Assembly: GCF_026020075.1 (NCBI RefSeq)
Contig: NZ_CP102772.1
Coordinates: forward strand, 62,001-126,000
Direction: 5' to 3'
From: Bosea sp. NBC_00550
GTDB taxonomy: Bacteria > Pseudomonadota > Alphaproteobacteria > Rhizobiales > Beijerinckiaceae
DNA length: 64,000 bases
Both the position numbers and the translations under genes were made by a program. Position 1 is the stretch's first letter; each line of letters begins with the position of its first letter. The notes under the pieces were generated by a model. It saw only the letters and a program-made list of their open reading frames with translations, was not told the origin of the DNA and did no database searches. This document shows, one piece after another, positions 7,863 through 16,260 of this stretch.

Positions 7863-7924
7863 GACAGCCGGAGCTCCAAAGAATCCCAACCTCGTTCGGT
7901 CGAGGCTTGCTGGCAACCTCGGCG

Positions 7925-7983
7925 GAGCGTTCTGGAGCATCCTTCGAGACGCCGCTTCGCGGCTCCTCAGGATGAGGGCTGAG
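7925..7983 (-). repeat. Right arm of the inverted repeat flanking the GIY-YIG gene (family D)
   Basis: The inverted copy of 7469-7527, 57 of 59 bases identical. It ends 14 bases before the stop codon of the neighbouring permease gene and covers most of the permease-to-nuclease intergenic space. Confidence 0.9.
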
Positions 7984-7997
7984 TAGGTGGAGATCAT

Positions 7998-8879
7998 CTA
8001 GCCCTCCTTTGGATCGAGCGCGTCGCGCAGGCCGTCGCCGAGCAGGTTGAAGCCGAGCACGGCGAGGAAGATACAGACGCCCGGCGCCACCGACATCCAC
8101 GGCGCCTGCTCCATGAAGTTCTTGGCGACGTTGAGCATCTGACCCCAGGACGGCGACGGCGGCTGCTGGCCGAGGCCGAGGAAGGAGAGGGCGGCTTCCA
8201 GGATGATTGCCTGTGCCATGAACAATGTCGACTGCACCACGATGGGGGACAGGGTGTTGGGCAGCACATGGCGGAACATCAGCCGCAGGTCCCGCGCGCC
8301 GACCGAGCGCGCGCCTTCGACGAAATCCTCCGCCTTCACGCTCATCACCTGGCCGCGCACCAGCCGGATGAAGATCGGCACGGCCGACAGCCCGATTGCG
8401 ATCATCGCATTGGTCAGCGAGGGGCCGAGCACCGCCGCGAAGGCGATGGCGAGGATCAGGAAAGGGCAGGCGAGCAGCGCTTCCGTGATGCGCGAGATCA
8501 CGATGTCGGTCCAGCCGCCATACCAGCCGGCCAATAGCCCGAAGGGCAGGCCGATCGCCACCGCGATCAGCACCGAGACGATGCCGGCGAGCAGCGAGGC
8601 CTGCGCGCCGTAGAACAGCCGCGAGACCTGATCGCGCCCGAGCTCGTCCGTCCCGAACCAGTAGAGTTCCGAGGGCGGCTTGCGGATGGCGAGGAAGTTG
8701 GACTTGAACGGGTCTGCCAGCGGCAGGATCGGTGCGAGTACCGCCATCAGCACGAAGATCAGCACGATCCCGCCGCCGATCAGCGCGGACTTGTTGCGGA
8801 TCAGCCGGGCGAGCACGCCGGGGCGCGCCTTCATCCCGCTCGCCGCGCCCGATGAGGGGAGGGAATCCAGCGATGCCAT
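7998..8879 (-). CDS. Oligopeptide-type ABC transporter permease (DppC-like)
   Basis: 293 residues: a cytoplasmic N-terminus, a first membrane helix (ALIGGGIVLIFVLMAVLAPI, residues about 30-49), the periplasmic FGTDELGRDQVSRLFYGA block typical of DppC/OppC, then five further helices. The EAA loop GARSVGARDLRLMFRHVLPN contacts the ATPase. The ATG at 8879 shares one base with the stop of the DppB-like gene (TGATG). A longer same-frame reading up to 9848 is antisense/out-of-frame noise across the neighbouring permease. No ATPase gene is nearby, so the importer must borrow one encoded elsewhere. Confidence 0.9.
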   Translation of the reverse strand: MASLDSLPSSGAASGMKARPGVLARLIRNKSALIGGGIVLIFVLMAVLAPILPLADPFKSNFLAIRKPPSELYWFGTDELGRDQVSRLFYGAQASLLAGIVSVLIAVAIGLPFGLLAGWYGGWTDIVISRITEALLACPFLILAIAFAAVLGPSLTNAMIAIGLSAVPIFIRLVRGQVMSVKAEDFVEGARSVGARDLRLMFRHVLPNTLSPIVVQSTLFMAQAIILEAALSFLGLGQQPPSPSWGQMLNVAKNFMEQAPWMSVAPGVCIFLAVLGFNLLGDGLRDALDPKEG

Positions 8880-9823
8880 CAGCCGGTCCTGAGGCGCGGA
8901 TTGACGAGGACGTAGAGGATGTCGGCCAGCAGGTTCATCAGGATGAAGCCGATTGCGGTGCACAGCACCACGCCCTGCACCACCCCGTAATCGCGATTGA
9001 ACACGGCATCGACGATCAGCTTGCCGAAGCCGGGGATGGTGAAGACCTGCTCGGTCAGCACCGCGCCCGCCAGCAACTCGCCGAAGAGCAGGGTGGTCAG
9101 CGTGATGATCGGCACCAGCGCGTTGCGCAGCGCATGGCGGTGGATGACCGTGTCCTCGTCGAGCCCCTTGGCCCGGGCGGTGCGGACATAATCCGAGCGC
9201 AGCACCTCCAGCATCGCCGAGCGGGTATGGCGCATCAGGAAGGCCGCGAGCCCGTTGCCGAGCACGAAAGCCGGCATGATCAATCGCTGGATCGCCTCCC
9301 AGGGGTGAACGAAGATCGATTCGTAGCCCGAGGCCGGCAGCCATTTCAGGTGCACGGAAACCAGCAGGATCAGCATGATCCCGAACCAGAAATTCGGGAT
9401 CGAGAGGCCGGACAGCGCGGCTGCGCTCGCCGAATAGTCGATGATCGTGCCCTTGTGCCGCGCGGCGAGGATGCCGATCGGAATGCCGATGCAGATCGCG
9501 ACGAGGATCGAGGCGGTCGCGAGTTGCAGCGTCACCGGCAGCTTCTGCAGGATCAGGTTCAGCACCGGCTCGCCGGTGCGCAGCGAGCGGCCGAAATCGC
9601 CCTGGACCACCTGTCCCAGCCAGGCGAAGAACTGGACGACGACCGGGTCGTCCATCCGGTAGATCTCGCGCAGCCGCGCGATCACCTCCGGGTCGCGCTC
9701 CTCGCCGGCGATGACGAGGAAGGGGTCGCCCGGCAGCGCGCGCTGCAGGGCGAAGACGAAGAGCGAGACCAGGAATAGCGTCGGTATCGCGATGAGGATG
9801 CGGCGGATGATCAGGGTGAACAT
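8879..9823 (-). CDS. Oligopeptide-type ABC transporter permease (DppB-like)
   Basis: 314 residues starting MFTLIIRRILIAIPTLFLVS, the usual first helix of DppB/OppB. The ALPGDPFLV segment, the GDFGRSLRTGEPV motif of the periplasmic loop and the EAA loop (DYVRTARAKGLDEDTVIHRH) are all present. It forms the translocation pore with the DppC-like subunit, to which it is coupled by a one-base overlap. It is separated from the binding-protein gene upstream by a 145-bp gap holding a family-B palindrome. The substrate is probably a peptide, perhaps gamma-glutamyl, judging from the downstream gene. Confidence 0.9.
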   Translation of the reverse strand: MFTLIIRRILIAIPTLFLVSLFVFALQRALPGDPFLVIAGEERDPEVIARLREIYRMDDPVVVQFFAWLGQVVQGDFGRSLRTGEPVLNLILQKLPVTLQLATASILVAICIGIPIGILAARHKGTIIDYSASAAALSGLSIPNFWFGIMLILLVSVHLKWLPASGYESIFVHPWEAIQRLIMPAFVLGNGLAAFLMRHTRSAMLEVLRSDYVRTARAKGLDEDTVIHRHALRNALVPIITLTTLLFGELLAGAVLTEQVFTIPGFGKLIVDAVFNRDYGVVQGVVLCTAIGFILMNLLADILYVLVNPRLRTG

Positions 9824-9842
9824 GGCGCGCTCGGAACCGCTC

Positions 9843-9942
9843 CGTCATCCCGGATGCAGCGAAGCGGAACTCCGGGATCCATCGTAGAGAACCGCGCTCT
9901 GCGATGGGTCCCGGGACGACCTTCGGCCGCCCGGGATGACGG
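9843..9942. repeat. Palindromic intergenic repeat, family B, copy 1
   Basis: An imperfect palindrome beginning cgtcatcccggatgcagcga and ending cggccgcccgggatgacg. Related copies are at 16138-16242, 18376-18469, 28957-29053, 36331-36456 and 49317-49412. It lies within the ABC operon, between the binding protein and the first permease, where it could reduce read-through or protect the upstream mRNA. Confidence 0.8.
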
Positions 9943-9968
9943 CGCAGTCGCCGACCCGTGGGAAACCC

Positions 9969-11474
9969 TCACGAGCGCTTCAACCCCGCCAGCCGGATCA
10001 TCCCGTCCGGGTTGATCACGAAGCCCTGCATGGTCGAGCGCATCGCGAAGAACACCGTCTGGTTGTAGAGATAGATGATCGGCAGCTCGTCCTGCAGGAT
10101 CTTCTGCGCGGCGTCGTAGAGCTTCTTGCGCTCGGCCGGCTCGTAGACGGTGCGGGCCTGGTTCAGCAGGCGGTCGACCTCGGGGTTGGAGTATTTGCCG
10201 TCGTTCTGGCCGCCGCCGGTGGTGACGAAGGGGTGGATGTTGCCGTCCGGGTCGATGCGGCCGGACCAGCCGATCCGGCTCATCTGGAACTTGCCCTGCT
10301 GCTGGTCGCGCAGCTGGCTGGCGAACTCGGTCGAGCGGATCTGGATGTCGATGCCGGCTTCCTGGGCCATCGCCTGGATGACCTGCCCGAGCTGGGCATC
10401 GACCGGGTTGTTGGTGACGAAGAGCTCGGCCGTGACCTTGGGCTGACCGGCCTCCTTGAGCAGCGCCTTGGCCTTGGCGACGTCACGGGCGGGAACGGGC
10501 AGCTCGGCGCTGAGATAGAAATTGCCGGGGTTGAAGGGCTGGTTCATCGGCTCGTAGAGCCCCTCGAACACCACCTGGCTCAGCACCTTGCGGTCGATCG
10601 ACAGCGAGAGCGCCTGGCGCACGCGCTTGTCCTGGCCCACCGGCTGTTTCGCGGCGTCGCCATTGTTGGTGTTGATGGTGATGCCCTGGTAGCCGAGATT
10701 GGCCATGCTCGCGACCTTGAGCGACTTGTCGCCTTCCGCCGATTTCACGTCGGTCGGCGCCAGCCGCTCCAGCATGTCGAGCTCGCCCGAGCGCAGATTG
10801 GCGAGGCGTACCGTCGTGTCGGGGATCGAGCGGTAGACGATCCGGTCGAAGCCGTATTTGTCCGCCTCCCAATGCTCCTTGAACTTCTCCAGCACGATGC
10901 GGTCGTTCTGGACGCGTTCGACGAATTTGTAGGGGCCGGAGCAGACCGGCTTGGCGGCGACGTCGCCCGACAGGCTCTTGGGGGCGAGCATCATGCCGGC
11001 GCGGTCTGTCAGCTGCGAGAGCAGCGTGGCGTCCGGGCGCTTCAACTTCAGCACCAGCGTCGTCGCATCCGGGGCCTCGACCTTCTCGACCGAGGCCAGC
11101 TCCGATTTGCGCAGCGAGTCCGGCAGGGTCATCGCGCGCTCGATATTGGCCTTCGCGGCTTCCGCATTGAAGGGTTCGCCGTCATGGAATTTTGCGTCGC
11201 TGCGCAGCTTCATCGTCAGGGTGAGCCCGTCTGCGGAGAAGTTCCACTCCGTCGCCAGTCTCGGCACCAGCTTCAGTTCCGGCGTGATGTCGAGCAGCCG
11301 GTCGCACAGGCCCATGAACACGATGCGCCCGACGAAGGTGCGGGCCTTGTGCGGATCGAGCATGTCGGGGTCTTCTTGCAGCCCGATGCGTAGTGTGGAG
11401 GGTGCCTGGGCAAGGGCCGGAAGCGCGGCGAGCGCGAGCGCGGCGGCCGAGACTGCAACCTTCAACAGCTTCAT
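9969..11474 (-). CDS. Extracytoplasmic peptide-binding protein of an ABC importer (SBP family 5)
   Basis: 501 residues. MKLLKVAVSAAALALAALPALAQA is a Sec signal peptide with cleavage after ALA. LRIGLQEDPDMLDPHKA is the standard start of the mature OppA/DppA fold, followed by VPRLATEWNFSADGLTLTMKLR. The ATG at 11474 has a ggggg-aaag ribosome site; the open frame continues to 11609 but would bury the signal peptide. It is the first gene of a minus-strand unit with two permeases, then the GIY-YIG cassette, gamma-glutamyltransferase and DUF1028. The binding protein captures the peptide in the periplasm; the exact ligand is unknown. Confidence 0.9.
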   Translation of the reverse strand: MKLLKVAVSAAALALAALPALAQAPSTLRIGLQEDPDMLDPHKARTFVGRIVFMGLCDRLLDITPELKLVPRLATEWNFSADGLTLTMKLRSDAKFHDGEPFNAEAAKANIERAMTLPDSLRKSELASVEKVEAPDATTLVLKLKRPDATLLSQLTDRAGMMLAPKSLSGDVAAKPVCSGPYKFVERVQNDRIVLEKFKEHWEADKYGFDRIVYRSIPDTTVRLANLRSGELDMLERLAPTDVKSAEGDKSLKVASMANLGYQGITINTNNGDAAKQPVGQDKRVRQALSLSIDRKVLSQVVFEGLYEPMNQPFNPGNFYLSAELPVPARDVAKAKALLKEAGQPKVTAELFVTNNPVDAQLGQVIQAMAQEAGIDIQIRSTEFASQLRDQQQGKFQMSRIGWSGRIDPDGNIHPFVTTGGGQNDGKYSNPEVDRLLNQARTVYEPAERKKLYDAAQKILQDELPIIYLYNQTVFFAMRSTMQGFVINPDGMIRLAGLKRS

Positions 11475-11779
11475 GCTTTCCCCCATTGTGCGGATGATTT
11501 TCCGGGGAGCGTTTTCGATGATCTGGCGGACATGCCACTCGCCGAATTCGTTCCTCATGGCACTAAGCTGACTCAGAATCTCGCCGTCGTCGATGATGCG
11601 CCGCACCAATTCGCAGGCACCGCTGCCTCATCGAAAGGCAGCCTCGAATGTCCCTGATGCGGCGCGGCGACGCATGCCTTCAGGGAGACCGTTGGATGCG
11701 GCGATGGCTGTCGCTTCATCGGTGATCGGCGGCTAGAACAGCGATAGCAACCGGCCGGATGGCCGAGGGAGACGACGTG
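11475..11779. other. Divergent intergenic region between the peptide-binding protein and otnK
   Basis: About 305 bp with no convincing gene. It must hold the promoters of the two divergent units. Apart from the ribosome sites at its two ends I could not identify an operator, riboswitch or repeat. Confidence 0.5.
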
Positions 11780-13045
11780 ATGCTGCTGGGCGTGATTGCC
11801 GACGACATGACCGGCGCGACCGATGTCGCGCTGATGCTGAACCGTGCCGGCATGCGGACCGTCCAGGTCATCGGCGTGCCGCCTGCCGGCAGCACCTTGC
11901 CGGAGGCCGACGCGGTCGTCGTCGCGCTGAAGTCGCGCACCAACCCGGTGGCCGAGGCCGTCGCGGATTCGCTCGCCGCCTGTGAGGCGCTGCTTGAAGG
12001 CGGGGCGCGGCAGATCCTGTTCAAATATTGCTCGACCTTCGATTCGACGGCTGAGGGCAATATCGGCCCGGTCGCGAATGCGCTGGCGGAGCGCCTTGGC
12101 GCGAAGCTCGCCATCGTCTGCCCGGCCTTTCCGGCGAATGGCCGCTCGATCTATCAGGGCTATCTCTTCGTCGGCGCCGTGCCGCTGCACGAGAGCTCGA
12201 TGAAGGACCACCCGCTGACGCCGATGCGGGATTCGAACCTGATGCGACTGATGTCCGTACAGGCGAAGACCGAGGTTGGCCTCGTCGATTACGCTACGGT
12301 CCTGGCCGGCTCTGCCGCAGTGAAGGCGCGCCTCGCCAAGCTTCAGGCCGATGGCCTCCGCTATGCCGTGACCGACGCCCTGACCAACGAGGATTTGATG
12401 ACGCTTGGACACGCTGTGTCCGAGCATGTGCTGCTGACCGGCGGCTCGGGCATTGCCATGGGCCTGCCGCAGAATTTCCGCCGCGCCGGTCTCCTGCCGG
12501 AGCGGCCCGGCCCGCAGGAGCTGAAGGCTCCCGCCGGCCGCGCCGGCATCATCTCCGGCAGCTGTTCGACCGCGACGCGCGGCCAGATCAAGGCGGCGCT
12601 GGAAGCGGGCTATCCCGCGCTCAAGGTCGATCCCTTCGCGCTGGCCGATGGAAGCCAGGACGCCGCCGGACTTGCCGCCTGGGCGCTGTCGCAGCCGCAG
12701 GACAAGCCATTCCTGCTCTATTCCAGCGACGATCCGGCGGAAGTCGCGGCCGTGCAGGACAAGCTCGGCCGCGAAAAGGCCGGCAGCATCGTCGAGCACG
12801 CCTTCGCGGAGGTCGCGCGGCGTCTTTCCGAGGGCGGCGTGACGCGGCTTCTCGTCGCGGGCGGAGAAACCTCGGGCGCGACGGTGCTCGGCCTTTGCAT
12901 CCGCACGCTGGAGATCGGGCCCGAGATCGACCCCGGCGTGCCCTGGACGCGCGTCGTCGATGGGCCGGACATGGTCGTGGCGCTGAAGTCGGGCAACTTC
13001 GGCACCCCCGATTTCTTCCTGAAGGCCTGGAGCCTGCTGCGCTGA
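11780..13045 (+). CDS. otnK: 3-oxo-tetronate kinase (four-carbon acid sugar kinase family)
   Basis: 421 residues. MLLGVIADDMTGATDVALML at the N-terminus is the substrate-binding signature of the DUF1537/four-carbon sugar kinase family. SGSCSTATRGQIKAALEAGYP and the glycine-rich VAGGETSGATVLGL near residue 365 belong to the nucleotide-binding C-terminal domain. OtnK phosphorylates 3-oxo-tetronates at O-4 for later decarboxylation and aldol steps. The ATG at 11780 follows a gaggga ribosome site at the right distance; an ATG seven codons upstream has none. Usual partners (otnC aldolase, otnI isomerase, a dehydrogenase) are not next to it, so it is either isolated or works with distant genes. Confidence 0.87.
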   Translation: MLLGVIADDMTGATDVALMLNRAGMRTVQVIGVPPAGSTLPEADAVVVALKSRTNPVAEAVADSLAACEALLEGGARQILFKYCSTFDSTAEGNIGPVANALAERLGAKLAIVCPAFPANGRSIYQGYLFVGAVPLHESSMKDHPLTPMRDSNLMRLMSVQAKTEVGLVDYATVLAGSAAVKARLAKLQADGLRYAVTDALTNEDLMTLGHAVSEHVLLTGGSGIAMGLPQNFRRAGLLPERPGPQELKAPAGRAGIISGSCSTATRGQIKAALEAGYPALKVDPFALADGSQDAAGLAAWALSQPQDKPFLLYSSDDPAEVAAVQDKLGREKAGSIVEHAFAEVARRLSEGGVTRLLVAGGETSGATVLGLCIRTLEIGPEIDPGVPWTRVVDGPDMVVALKSGNFGTPDFFLKAWSLLR

Positions 13046-13056
13046 GGGAAACCGGG

Positions 13057-13150
13057 CGTCATTCTCGGGCGCAGCGAAGCGTAGACCCGGGAATCTCGGG
13101 ACCAGAGAAAACTGGTTTCCGAGATGCTCGGGTCAAGCCCGAGCATGACG
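13057..13150. repeat. Palindromic intergenic repeat, family A, copy 2
   Basis: Starts cgtcattctcgggcgcagcg and ends ctcgggtcaagcccgagcatgacg; it contains gacccgggaatctcgg and its imperfect complement. It lies between otnK and the malonyl-CoA decarboxylase gene. Confidence 0.8.
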
Positions 13151-13230
13151 CTCGCTCACGCCACTCCGGCGCTTCCGTCAGGATGCAGTGCACTCTAGGA
13201 TCGTAAGGCAACCAAGAGGCCAGCATCGAT

Positions 13231-14559
13231 ATGGCATTTCTCGGCGAACTTCTGACCAGCGTGGCCGATCGCGGCCGTGCTTTGATCGGCTTCGAACGCT
13301 TCCTCGGCAATCGCGCTCGTCCGATCGACCGGCTCTGCGAGGATTTGCTCTCCGGCCGGGGCGAGGCGTCCGGCATGGCACTGGCGCAGGCGGTGCTGGA
13401 AGCCTGGCAGCGGCTCGACAAGCCCGGCCGGCTCGCCTTCTTCAATCTGCTGCGGGAGCGCTTCGGGCCGGATCATGACCGGCTCGAAAAGGCGATCGAG
13501 GCCTATCGGGAGAAACCCGACGCGGCGACGATCTCGGCGCTGCACCTCGCTGCCGAGCCGCGCCGTCAGGAGCTGCTGCGCCGCCTCAACCTCGCGCCGG
13601 ACGGCACGCCCGTTCTCGTTAGGATGCGCGAGGCCCTGTTCGAAGCGATGGAGGCCGAGCCTGAGCTCAAGGCCATCGACGACGACTTCCGCCATCTCTT
13701 CGGCTCCTGGTTCAATCGCGGCTTCCTCGTGCTGCGTCGCATCGACTGGCGCACCCCGGCGAATGTGCTGGAGAAGATCATCCGCTACGAGGCGGTCCAC
13801 GAGATCCAGGGCTGGGACGAACTGCGGCGCCGGCTCGAGCCGGCGGACCGGCGCTGCTTCGCCTTCTTCCACCCGCAGCTCATCGACGAGCCGCTGATCT
13901 TCGTCGAGGTCGCACTCACCACGGAGATTCCGCGCAGCATCGGCGAGGTGCTTCAGCCCGAGCGCGAGGTGCTGCCGGCGCAGGCGGCGACGACGGCGGT
14001 GTTCTATTCGATCTCGAACTGCCAGGAAGGCCTGCGCGGCATCTCCTTCGGCAATTTCCTGATCAAGCAGGTGGCGGAAGACCTGAAGCGCGAACTGCCG
14101 GGCCTCGACACCTTCGTCACGCTGTCGCCGGTGCCTGGGTTCGCGCGCTGGCTTGCCGGCGTCGCCGGGGAAAACGGCGAGCTGGCCCTCACCAATGAGG
14201 AACGTTCCGAGCTTGCCCGCCGGCCCGGCGAAACCATCTCGCTCGACGACGTGACGAAGGCGCGCCGCGACAAGCTGCTCGGCCAGATGACCGCCGAATA
14301 CCTGCTGCGGGCGCGCACCGCGTCCGGCCGCGTCATCGACCCCGTCGCGCGCTTCCATCTCGGCAATGGCGCGCGGCTGGAGCGCATCAATGTCGGCGGC
14401 AATCTCTCGGCGCGCGGCCATCGCGAGTCGCATGGCGTGATGGTGAACTACCGCTACGATCTCGACGACATCGAGACCAACCACGAAGCCTTCGCGACCC
14501 GCAATACGGTCGTGGCCTCTTCCGGCGTGCGCAAGCTCCTGCGCCCGGCGGCGAGTTAA
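13231..14559 (+). CDS. Malonyl-CoA decarboxylase
   Basis: 442 residues covering the whole malonyl-CoA decarboxylase family: an all-helical N-terminal tetramerisation domain (about 1-140) and a GNAT-like catalytic domain. VFYSISNCQEGLRGISFGNFL carries the catalytic serine region. FHLGNGARLERINVGGNLSA and RGHRESHGVMVNYRYD near the end supply the histidine and the CoA-binding segment. It converts malonyl-CoA to acetyl-CoA and CO2. It is followed 29 bp later by malonyl-CoA synthetase, giving the two-step route malonate to malonyl-CoA to acetyl-CoA. No malonate regulator or transporter is adjacent. Confidence 0.92.
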   Translation: MAFLGELLTSVADRGRALIGFERFLGNRARPIDRLCEDLLSGRGEASGMALAQAVLEAWQRLDKPGRLAFFNLLRERFGPDHDRLEKAIEAYREKPDAATISALHLAAEPRRQELLRRLNLAPDGTPVLVRMREALFEAMEAEPELKAIDDDFRHLFGSWFNRGFLVLRRIDWRTPANVLEKIIRYEAVHEIQGWDELRRRLEPADRRCFAFFHPQLIDEPLIFVEVALTTEIPRSIGEVLQPEREVLPAQAATTAVFYSISNCQEGLRGISFGNFLIKQVAEDLKRELPGLDTFVTLSPVPGFARWLAGVAGENGELALTNEERSELARRPGETISLDDVTKARRDKLLGQMTAEYLLRARTASGRVIDPVARFHLGNGARLERINVGGNLSARGHRESHGVMVNYRYDLDDIETNHEAFATRNTVVASSGVRKLLRPAAS

Positions 14560-14588
14560 GACGGAAACGCCTGAAAGGACCCGAAATC

Positions 14589-16118
14589 ATGGGCAATCAC
14601 CTGTTCGACCTCATCCGCTCGCGCATGCCGGCGCCGGAGGCGCCTTTCGCGCTGCTCGATGACGGCCGGCGCCTGTCCTATGCCGACATGCTCGACGTTT
14701 CCGCCCGCTTCGCCAACGCTCTTGTCGGCCTCGGCGTGAAGCCGGGCAACCGTGTCGCGGTGCAGGTCGAGAAGAGCTTCGAGGCGCTGATGCTCTATCT
14801 AGGCACGGTCCGCGCCGGCGCGATCTTCCTGCCGCTCAACACCGCCTACACCCCGGCCGAGATCGAGTATTTCCTTGGGGATGCCGCGCCCGCCGTTTTC
14901 GTCTGCGACCCTGCCAAGGCCGAGGCGCTGCGTCCCTATGCCGAGAAGGCCGGCGCGAAGCTGGAGACGCTCGGCGTCGGCACCGGCAGCCTGCTCGACA
15001 AGGCGAGCGCTGCCTCGACGGGCTTCACCGATGTCGAGCGCGGCCCGGATGATCTCGCCGCGATCCTCTACACTTCCGGCACGACCGGCCGCTCCAAGGG
15101 GGCGATGCTCAGCCACGACAACCTGTCGTCCAACGCGCTGGCGCTGGTCGACTACTGGCGCTTCACGAAGGGCGACGTGCTGCTGCACGCCCTGCCGATC
15201 TTCCACACCCACGGCCTCTTCGTCGCGACCAACGTGATCCTGCTTTCGGGCGCCTCGATGATCCTGCTGCCCAAATTCGATCCCGAGCAGGTCTTCAGAT
15301 ACCTGCCCCAAGTGACGAGCATGATGGGTGTGCCGACTTTCTATGTCCGGCTGCTTCAGGATAACAGACTGACCAAGGAGGCGACGAAGCATATGCGCCT
15401 CTTCGTCTCCGGCTCGGCGCCGCTGCTGGCCGAGACGCATCGGGAGTGGAGTGCCCGCACCGGTCACGCCATCCTCGAGCGCTACGGCATGACCGAGACC
15501 AACATGAACACCTCGAACCCCTATGACGGGGATCGGGTGGCGGGCACGGTTGGCTTCCCGCTGCCCGGCGTCTCGGCACGCGTCACCGATCCCGAGACGG
15601 GCAAGGAGCTTGCCCGCGACGAGATCGGCATGATCGAGGTCAAGGGCCCGAACGTCTTCAAGGGCTACTGGCGCAATCCCGAGAAGACCAACGCCGAGTT
15701 CCGGCCCGATGGCTTCTTCATCACCGGCGACCTCGGCAAGATCGACCCCGCCGGCTACGTCCACATCGTCGGGCGCGGCAAGGATCTGATCATCACCGGC
15801 GGCTACAACGTCTATCCCAAGGAAGTCGAGACCGAGATCGACGAGATGCCCGGCGTGATCGAGAGCGCCGTGATCGGCGTGCCGCATCCCGATTTCGGCG
15901 AGGGCGTGACGGCGGTCGTTGTCGCCAAGCCGGGAGCGGAGATCACCGCCCAGGGCATCGCCCGGGCGCTGGAGCAGCGCCTCGCCAAGTTCAAGCAGCC
16001 CAAGCAGGTCTTCGTCGTCACCGAGCTGCCGCGCAACACCATGGGCAAGGTCCAGAAGAACCTTCTGCGCGAGCAGTACAAGGACATCTACGCCAGGCAG
16101 ATGAAGGCCGGCGAGTAG
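14589..16118 (+). CDS. Malonyl-CoA synthetase (acyl-adenylate-forming)
   Basis: 509 residues of the ANL superfamily. The P-loop-like TSGTTGRSKG is at residues 162-171, the adenine-binding ERYGMTETNMNTS near 298, the hinge region GRGKDLIITGGYNVYP near 397, and the C-terminal catalytic lysine in NTMGKVQKNLL. The YGMTET-NMN version of motif A5 and the pairing with malonyl-CoA decarboxylase support MatB specificity rather than general acyl-CoA ligase. It uses ATP, CoA and malonate. The ATG has an aaaggac ribosome site. Substrate call rests on sequence similarity plus the neighbouring gene. Confidence 0.88.
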   Translation: MGNHLFDLIRSRMPAPEAPFALLDDGRRLSYADMLDVSARFANALVGLGVKPGNRVAVQVEKSFEALMLYLGTVRAGAIFLPLNTAYTPAEIEYFLGDAAPAVFVCDPAKAEALRPYAEKAGAKLETLGVGTGSLLDKASAASTGFTDVERGPDDLAAILYTSGTTGRSKGAMLSHDNLSSNALALVDYWRFTKGDVLLHALPIFHTHGLFVATNVILLSGASMILLPKFDPEQVFRYLPQVTSMMGVPTFYVRLLQDNRLTKEATKHMRLFVSGSAPLLAETHREWSARTGHAILERYGMTETNMNTSNPYDGDRVAGTVGFPLPGVSARVTDPETGKELARDEIGMIEVKGPNVFKGYWRNPEKTNAEFRPDGFFITGDLGKIDPAGYVHIVGRGKDLIITGGYNVYPKEVETEIDEMPGVIESAVIGVPHPDFGEGVTAVVVAKPGAEITAQGIARALEQRLAKFKQPKQVFVVTELPRNTMGKVQKNLLREQYKDIYARQMKAGE

Positions 16119-16137
16119 GACAGTTTCTCAGGCGCTG

Positions 16138-16242
16138 GTCATCCCGGGCGACCGAAGGGAGACCCGGGATCCATGCCTGAGCATTTCTGTTAGACGTTCA
16201 GGCATGGATCCCGGCTCTTCGCTTCGCTGCGGCCGGGATGAC
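16138..16242. repeat. Palindromic intergenic repeat, family B, copy 2
   Basis: Starts gtcatcccgggcgaccgaag and ends gctgcggccgggatgac; the inner halves gggatccatgcctgag and ttcaggcatggatccc pair almost perfectly. It lies between convergent genes and is likely to act as a strong bidirectional hairpin. Confidence 0.85.
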
Positions 16243-16260
16243 GGCTCGGGTTGAAACAGC

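Larger units (their letters stand above)
7469..7983. mobile_element. Candidate REP-like cassette: inverted 59-bp repeats flanking a GIY-YIG nuclease gene
   Basis: Two 59-bp inverted copies (7469-7527 and 7925-7983) match at 57 of 59 positions and bracket a complete GIY-YIG nuclease gene. Each arm is itself an imperfect hairpin (catcct ... aggatg outer pair, gccgc-gaa-gcggc inner pair). The layout is that of a REP-RAYT-REP element, but the enzyme is not a Y1 transposase. It sits inside what otherwise looks like one minus-strand operon. I see no target-site duplication at the cassette ends. Mobility is an inference. Confidence 0.45.

Noticed and set aside
7863..7997. N-terminal extension of the GIY-YIG frame
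   Set aside because: The residues come from the inverted repeat arm; the canonical GIY-YIG start is at 7862.
9936..11393. 485-codon plus-strand open frame opposite the peptide-binding protein
   Set aside because: Shadow of a clear SBP family 5 gene with a signal peptide.
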